From Apium graveolens (Eukaryota; Streptophyta; Magnoliopsida; Apiales; Apiaceae), in the NCBI RefSeq assembly GCF_009905375.1, contig NC_133650.1:148012567-148076566 (forward strand): a stretch of 64,000 nucleotides of DNA. The letters are read 5' to 3'. Of this stretch, positions 57,415-64,000 are shown piece by piece (the first letter of the stretch is position 1; each line of letters starts with the position of its first letter). A program made the translations under genes and the position numbers. The notes beneath the pieces were generated by a model. It worked only from the letters and a program-made list of their open reading frames with translations. It was not told the origin of the DNA and did not search any database.

Positions 57415-57994
57415 CGCTCATAACTGAGCCAACGATGAAAGTTCCGTATGGAAAGACATAAGTAGAGATGAAGAAATGGTGATCCAACTGTGAAATCTTT
57501 TAAAAATTAATGCTTTAAAACTAATTGAATTTTCACAAGATTATGATATTGTTGATTGAAACCATATATTGGTTATCAGCAGTTAGACAATCTAACTAAC
57601 AATAATAAGTATATATTATTAAGAACAAGTGATGTGTTTAATCAGTTGAAAGATATAGTATCGTTTCCCAAGAGTATTTATGTGCAAATATTTACAATTG
57701 AAAATTAGGTTCTTAAAAGTATCCATATACAAGTATTAATAGTGGAAAATAGAATTAAAAGATATCTTTAAAATAGATTAATGAACATATATAAATAATA
57801 TGAATTGTTAATTAGAGAGCTTGGATTGAAAAATGTACTAGAAGAATCTTGGAATAAATGAATAAAGTTTTCGAGAAATAGTAGAATAATTTTATATTCA
57901 TTAGTGACATTCTGTGATATTCTGAAAGAATTGAGGAAAGTATGGTTATATTAATTAATTGTTTTTTATGACCTTAGTTCGATTAAAAGATGTA
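57415..57994 (+). pseudogene. Reverse transcriptase relic of chromovirus A, continued
   Basis: Directly after the copia TSD the plus strand resembles the N-terminal RT region of Ty3 elements: a PTMKVPYGKT piece, then LLRTSDVFNQLKDIVSFPKS with later segments, in frames with many stops. It resumes where 29118 stops, which fixes the copia insertion inside the RT region of chromovirus A. It ends where a Mutator-like element begins at 57995. Confidence 0.6.
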
Positions 57995-58866
57995 GGCTTA
58001 ATGACCTTTTCAGCCTCAATGTTTGCACTAGTGTACCCATAAACCCCTGAAGTTTAAAATCGTACCTTGTCGCCCCTCGGGTTTTAAAAATGTGTCATTT
58101 TACCCCTGGACCGAGACATGTGATAAAACGATACGTAACAGCGAGGGTATTTCTGTAATTCATCAGCCGATATTCGTACAAGTTTAAAACTTACCTTTTG
58201 GACCTTAAAGTTTGGAATTTCACTCATAAAACCCTAGGGTTTATATGGATATAAAATTAACTTTTGAGAACCAGATACTGTAAGGCATTTTCCAACAATC
58301 CGTTTCTTTGTCTTTCCTCCAAATACTGTAAGGCATTTCCCAGTACTGCGTGAGAACCAGAATCAATATTCCCTATGATTCAGACGTGTGGGTAGGCTGT
58401 ATGATTTCCAATCTCCTTCATCCAAATTCTCCAGGGATTTTAAAGCACGAAGGCTCACCTTGCCATGCTTGTCAACTGTAAGGTAGTTCTGCCCTCCTGA
58501 ACACTTTTCCATATAGTCGCTTAACTTGACTCCATAAAAATAGTGCATGTCAATTGTTAAGTGTAATTCTTATGCTAAATGGATGCACCATTGCAACATG
58601 TCCAGCATATACTTGTTTACTTTTGTACTTATAATTATGTTTTTATTTTATGATAATGATTTTATAGGCTAATCTTGTGTAAAACTCTCATCTTTAGATA
58701 GTTTGCAAGAACATTGTGGATACCTGTGATAGCCAGAAGCTGCACCGGAAGTGGATTGCCACCCAAAATAAGCATTATATTCGGTCGATGCACCCCCTTC
58801 AATATTTGGCACTCAATAAACTCCTCTATCATTGGCATCAACATAATCAGATTGCAAAGCTCCAGC
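57995..58866. mobile_element. Mutator-like element, left end (truncated by Tekay element C)
   Basis: It starts GGCTTAATGACCTTTTCAGC and for about 100 bp follows the TIR of the MULE at 1019 (shared ACCCATAAACCCCTGAA-type block). No right TIR appears before 58866, where Tekay element C begins, so the remainder should lie beyond the window. The interior holds two exon-like stretches and a 16-bp direct repeat ATACTGTAAGGCATTT (58275 and 58323). It may be a gene-carrying (Pack-type) MULE. Confidence 0.6.
58363..58548 (-). pseudogene. Unidentified exon-like fragment inside the MULE
   Basis: A 61-codon minus-strand ORF (start MHYFYGVKLSDYMEKCSGGQ) of ordinary amino-acid composition, richer in charged residues and less AT-biased than its surroundings. 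I do not recognise a family. A second such stretch lies at 58662-58844, open on both strands. Their position within a MULE suggests captured host gene pieces, but chance ORFs cannot be excluded. Confidence 0.3.
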
Positions 58867-61800
58867 TGTCACACCCCAAATTTAACAAAAGACACTAAAA
58901 GAATAATTACAATAGTTATCAAAAGGAAATAAATACACCGGATCCAATATCTTACAATTTAGGGTTTGGAACAGCCCAATACTATTAACTATTACAACCA
59001 GATTTCAAAATCGAGTCCTCACACAAATTGATCACTAATCTACCTGAGCTCGAACATACGAATCAGAATCACAAGTCTTACGGGGGGACTACTTGAATCT
59101 AACCATATATGCTACCTGAAATATCAGGGTGAAAGCAAGTAGTGAGCCAAATGCTCAACAAGTGCTATAATATACATAAACATGAATGAAAGAATAACGA
59201 TGGAAGTGAAAGATTCCACAATATAGTAACAAGAGATAAACTTTCAGGGTGATGGCATCTTTTATTTGTAACAAAACAATTCAAAAACCATTTCTTTATC
59301 AAAACCATTTTATGACGCTACGGATTACAGTCGGTGATCAGCCGCGAAGTAATCCCGAACCTCGCTGGGTTCTAGAACATTAATGGATCCCTAGGCAACC
59401 TTTAAGCCTATAATTTAATAGCGGAAAGGACTTGCGCCTCAGTCCAGGTCCACTATTTAAAGAAAACATTCATCCCCCTTGGGACTGAAAATCCACTTTT
59501 AACTTTTCCTTTTAAAAAAAACTGGTGCCAAGCGACGGTTAAATTCTTAAACAGTGAACATTTTTGTCAAGGGTTCTAGATCAACTTCGAAGTATATGGG
59601 ATAGGTTCAATCAACTTTAAGGCCATGATCAATTAGACTGATACCTTATCAAATGGAATTACAAAGTTTCTATTCACAAGGGATTTGGTAATGAGGTTTA
59701 ACAGGGTTATTGAATAGCATAAAGGAACTAGGTCAAACTAGGTTCAATGTAGTGGTTCCAGATAAGACATAGGTATTAAAATATAAAGAAGGTAAGCATC
59801 GGTTCAAAGTATAACAGGGTATCTTGGTTTAGGGTAAGAATAGAGTTATCAAGCAATCATGAACAATCTTTAAAGAATAAATGACTTTTAGGTGTCAAAA
59901 TAAGGTTAGTGAGTATAACTTATACAAGCTCAGAATCACAATTAATTTGGTATACTAGCATGGTATGACTTTTGAATTACTTGCATAACAATCTTCAAGT
60001 AAAGTTAAACTACTTGCAATAGATACTTGAGGGTTCATGGCACTTGCATATAATACGAAAGATAGATTTGAAAACACTTACATCATGTATAAATATATAT
60101 CAAGGTGAATTAGAATATTCACATCATATATAAAAGCTAGGTTAACACACAGTTGCAGTGTAAACAAAGAGGTAGGTTGAAACACTTGCCTTGAAAAAGG
60201 CTTGACTTGACTGGCTGGTAAGAGCAACTGGGAGCTTTACTCGACTTTAATGGAAATATTAACCTCGGCTCGTGAGCCTACACAAAATAATAATAAACTC
60301 ATTATAATATATTCTCACCAAATCAACCTAATTATAAATCAAAATTAAGCACATTGGCACTTAGGCCTATATACATATACAGGCTTACAATTACCTTATA
60401 AGCATAATAGTTCACATAGCCACATATGCTCACATAACACATTTAAGTACATAATGATATATCAACACACTATATTGCATCACTAAGCTTGGATGATCTC
60501 ACTCCACTTACTAAAGTCACTTGGTTATACTAAACTAGTCAAAACACCTAATATTGACCTCATAATTAGAAGTGCCTTTTCTAAACCATCAAGCTCCTAT
60601 TGACCCTGACCTAGGCCCTACCCTCTGCTGACCTTATACTATCTTACAACTATGATGGTCAACCTAGTCCTCACTCATAAGTGCTCTAAAATTTAATGTT
60701 AAGTGAATGTGCTCATTATAATGATTTCAGGACTTCATTGGTTTCTTGAGTATAATTGACACCCTTACACCTAAAGATTAACCCCCAAACTTCTACACTA
60801 GACTCTTCTGATCATAAGGTAACTCCCAAACTTGGTGTGACTCAAAGGCCTAGTTTGGGCCTCCCTAGGCCTAAGCTTAAAGTCCAAGGTTCCCCTGCTT
60901 TCTAGACAGAAAAGTGTCCGGTTTTGCACTAACTTGTGACACAGGATTCTAACTCAATTCCTATGAACTATGGCTGGAAAAACACCTCTGACACTCCCTC
61001 TAACTAAGGCCAACTAATTCCTAGTGAGGGCCTACCCATGACATGGTCAAAACTCCTCATTTCTAGGTTATAGCAAAACTGTTCCCTGCTGGACAGTTTA
61101 GTGTTTTCACTCGTGCACCTAACCAAACAACCTACAAACCTCTAACAAACATCTGGGAACTGAAGTATACTCCTAGTACTAGCTTCTAGTGACTTGGGCC
61201 TCAAAGTGCATTACAATGACAAGGTCAAATCTCTTCCTAAACCTCATGTTACCAAACTGAAAATCTGCAGAATTTAATGTACCTTTTCCACTACTATTTC
61301 CCACTTGACAAACCAAACCAAACATCAATCAAAACCCAAAATAACCCTCAACCAAGATAACCTACTGAACTAACACTCCCACACACAATATTGGCTTAGT
61401 GGAGATCATCCTTACCTAAAGTGCAACACACTAATTATAAGTCATCACTATATCGAAAATAACAACTTAAATCCTCCATATATATAAGAATCAAAATCAC
61501 ATAACAAGGAGCACATATCATAATTACTCAACTGAATTTAGAGATTATTAACAAAATCAATCCAAATAATCATGAACTTTCAGAAATCATGAGTTGAACC
61601 TATACATGCATGCTTTCGAACTTACAAGCCAAAAATAATATGGTTTCCATAAAAATTTCATCATAGAATCAACATGAAAGCCTAGAATTAAACATAAATA
61701 ATATGATCACTTAGCATGCGAAGAGCTTTATCAAGTTTTTATTTCCAAAACCAAGCTATTATCACATAAACACAAAAAAATCAACAAGGCAACAAGAACA

Positions 61801-62775
61801 CCATCCATTCGGCTCCTAACAAGTCAGGGCCGAATGGATTAGGGTTAAAACAACATTTGCACAAGTGTGAAACACTTATGTCTAGCCATTCTCAACCCCA
61901 TGATAATATATCTCATGGTGAAAGCCTTAGATTCACAAGAATCAAGGGTGTTCACTTTGAGTTTACCAAAACACTACCATGCAAGATTGAAACATAGATT
62001 TTTCATCATAAACTCTTTGGATTATAAATGAACAATATATGGGAAGTGAGATTACTTAATGGAGGGTGAATGTTTGAATGAAAAATGAAGGAAAAAGGGG
62101 GGAGGGGGCTTCGGCCAAGAGTGAGCCGAGAGAGGGAGAAGAGAGGAGAGGAGAGAGAGTGAGTGTGATGTGGTGGTGAGAATGATCACCACTTGCCTTT
62201 GGTTTTTTGTTTTAATTTGACTAAAATGCGAGTTGAATTGAGAATTGACAAAAGTGACCCTCTAGCAAGCTTGTGACAATTTGCATGCAAGGATAAAAAA
62301 GTAACTTGGTTAGTGAAGTAGTAGTTAGTGGGGTTGGAATTTCCAAGTTTGCCCTTAACTTGAATTGGGAGCAAAATGCATGCATGGGCAACCAGGTAAA
62401 TTGCAATTTAAAAATTAACTAACCTACATAAAACAATTTTTATAAATATAAATACACTTCCATAAATCACAAAATATATATCATAAAATAGCTTTCGATT
62501 TTAGAAATTTAATGATATAAGATTTGAAAATTTATTGTTAAAAGATTTTTAAAAATCGATTTTTCATATAGAATGAAATACTTTTGATTATCATTTAAAA
62601 ATACTAAATAATAAGATTTTTCGTTTCAAAAATTTTGTATAAACTAATACATTAAACATTTAATTTATAGGCAATCAACATATAGATCACCCACATTTAT
62701 AGTTCACACAATTTAAATATTAATTATAAACACACAAATATATATAGATATGATTTAGAAATACCAGTCGTAACA
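58867..62775 (-). repeat. 3' LTR of Tekay element C
   Basis: Plus edges are TGTCACACCCCAAATTTAAC and ATACCAGTCGTAACA. Length 3.9 kb. No gene is seen inside. A purine tract at about 62095-62166 (pyrimidine on minus, CTCTCTC with CTCGGCTCACTC) resembles the tract at 18528-18620. Confidence 0.85.
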
Positions 62776-62792
62776 TTCTCTCCCCCTTAAAA
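62776..62792 (-). other. Polypurine tract of Tekay element C
   Basis: Plus TTCTCTCCCCCTTAAAAG, that is TTTTAAGGGGGAGAGAA on minus, matching the tract of element B (TTTAAGGGGGGAAGGAA). Confidence 0.85.
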
Positions 62793-62799
62793 GATTATG

Positions 62800-64000
62800 T
62801 CCTCAGAATCTAGGAGAATAAGTGAGGATACCGGCTACGCATATCTGACTCTAGTTCCCACGTTGACTCTTCATCCTTGGGATTTCTCCAAAGTACTCTT
62901 ACAAACTTGACCAACTTATTTCTAAGACTCTTAACTTGTCAGTCGAGTATTTTGACAGGTTGCTCCAGAAATGACATGTCTGCCCAAATCTCTATAGGTT
63001 CATACTCTATCACATGGTTGGCATCAGTATTATACTTCTTAAGCAATGACACATGAAACACATTATGCACATGCTGATACTGAGGCGCTAAAGCTAATTC
63101 ATAGGCCACCTTCCCTACTTGACTCAGAATTTTAAAAGGACCAACATATCTAGGTGCTAACTTCCCTTTCTTGCCAAATCTAGACAATCCTTTTCTCGGT
63201 GATACCTTCAGCAATACGGCTTCACCTACTTGGAATATGATATCCTTACGAGTAGGGTCTGCATACTTTCTTTGCCTATCTTGAGCAACAAGTAAATCTC
63301 TTCTGAATCAATTTCATTGTCTCATGCATTTGTTGCACCAATTCCGGGCCTAGAATCTTTCCTTCTCCTACTTCATCCCAACTAGTTGGTGATCTGCACT
63401 TCCGTCCGTACAAAGCTTCGTATGGTGGCATGCCAATACTGGAGTGATAACTGTTGTTATAGGAGAATTCTACCAATGGCAGGTTGTCGTCCCAACTTCC
63501 CGCAAAATAAATTGCACAACTGCGCAACATGTCTTCAATTATTTGAATTGTTCTTTCACTTTGACCATCAGTCTGCGGATGATACGCATACTCATGTTTA
63601 ATTTTGTGCCAAGATTTTCTTGAAATTGCTTCCAGAATCTCAAGTTAAATCGTGGATCTCTGTCTGAAACTATCGATACAGGCACGCCATGTCGTAATAT
63701 GATTTCACGCACATACAGATGGACCAATCTGTCCAATGAAGACTTCTCATTAATTGGAAGAAAATGTGCCCACTTTGTAAGACGATCACTATAACCCATA
63801 TAGCATCATGTCTGGATTTCGTTCATGGTAATCCTACTATAAAGTCCATGGCAATGTTTTCCCACTTCCATTCTGGAATCTTTATGGGCTGAATTAATCC
63901 GCTTGGCCTTTGATGTTATGCCTTCACTTTTTGACAATTATAGCACTTTACAACCCATTCTACTACTTCTCGCTTCATGTTCGGCCACCAGAAGTTCTGT
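62800..64000 (-). pseudogene. Integrase with chromodomain of Tekay element C (partial)
   Basis: From the right edge downward on minus: the first-Asp region ([15 protein letters not shown], about 63830-63880); VREIILRHGVPVSIVSDRDP with the second Asp (63539-63799 frame); after a frameshift near 63535, SWDDNLPLVEFSYNNSYHSS and [15 protein letters not shown] (63276-63530); after another frameshift, [28 protein letters not shown] and [12 protein letters not shown] (62939-63214). A TGA at 62939-62941 follows KILD, then the chromodomain continues in the same frame (KSLRNKLVKFVRVLWRNPKD, STWELE). The Glu block lies across the first frameshift. Lesions are few, but the copy is not intact. Confidence 0.85.

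Larger units (their letters stand above)
58867..64000 (-). mobile_element. Tekay-type Ty3/gypsy retrotransposon C (continues past the window)
   Basis: The 3' LTR (58867-62775) is followed on the plus axis by the polypurine tract, chromodomain and integrase, all on minus. The rest of pol, gag, primer site and 5' LTR lie beyond 64000. Lesions in the visible coding part are few compared with elements 1 and B, so this is the least decayed chromovirus here. The left TSD would be CCAGC (58862-58866), but its partner is outside. Confidence 0.85.

Overview
This window is nuclear DNA of a flowering plant, most likely a repeat-rich eudicot. I find no complete host gene, tRNA, rRNA or prokaryotic feature. 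Almost every base belongs to transposable elements of plant lineages: Ty3/gypsy chromoviruses of Tekay/Del type (very long LTRs, an initiator tRNA-Met primer site, chromodomain relics), Ty3/gypsy Tat-type elements (a second RNase H and an extra ORF antisense to gag-pol), one Ty1/copia element, a hAT element, Mutator-like elements and a Stowaway MITE. Boundaries are supported by target-site duplications (TSDs) read directly from the sequence.

Left block (1-17426): an LTR-like sequence with a 28-bp minisatellite. The minisatellite is split by a hAT element (560-2609, 8-bp TSD), which itself contains a Mutator-like element (1019-2185, 9-bp TSD). About 90 bp further on it is split again by a minus-strand Tekay-type retrotransposon (2705-16408, 5-bp TSD GGCCC) with two LTRs of about 4.05 kb and a decayed, rearranged interior.

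Middle block (17427-23119): an AT-rich, LTR-like stretch with a CT microsatellite, then a decayed Tat element. The Tat element keeps remains of the antisense extra gene (plus strand), a tandem array of about 49-bp units, and integrase remains (minus strand).

Right block (23120-64000): a deep nest. Chromovirus A (5' LTR 23120-26565, carrying a Stowaway MITE) is split inside its reverse-transcriptase region by a copia element (29119-57409, TSD ATTGA). The copia element was hit once in each LTR: Tekay element B lies in its left LTR (29489-42272, TSD CTTAT) and a young Tat element in its right LTR (46342-57156, TSD AACCC). Past the copia element, chromovirus A resumes and is cut by a Mutator-like end (57995), which is cut in turn by minus-strand Tekay element C (58867 to beyond the window).

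The most interesting unit is the young Tat element. Its LTR pair is almost identical. Its gag-pol carries only three visible lesions, two of them at G homopolymers. On the opposite strand it carries an apparently intact spliced gene with its own TATA box, a 5'UTR intron ending directly at the ATG, and three coding exons (597 codons) ending in a coiled coil and an acidic Ser/Thr/Glu tail. This gene converges on pol. The older Tat copy at 19-23 kb keeps the same arrangement, so the antisense gene is a stable part of this lineage. A second theme is that Tekay elements 1 and B have well-matched LTR pairs but heavily decayed interiors, which suggests they were mobilised in trans by an intact relative.
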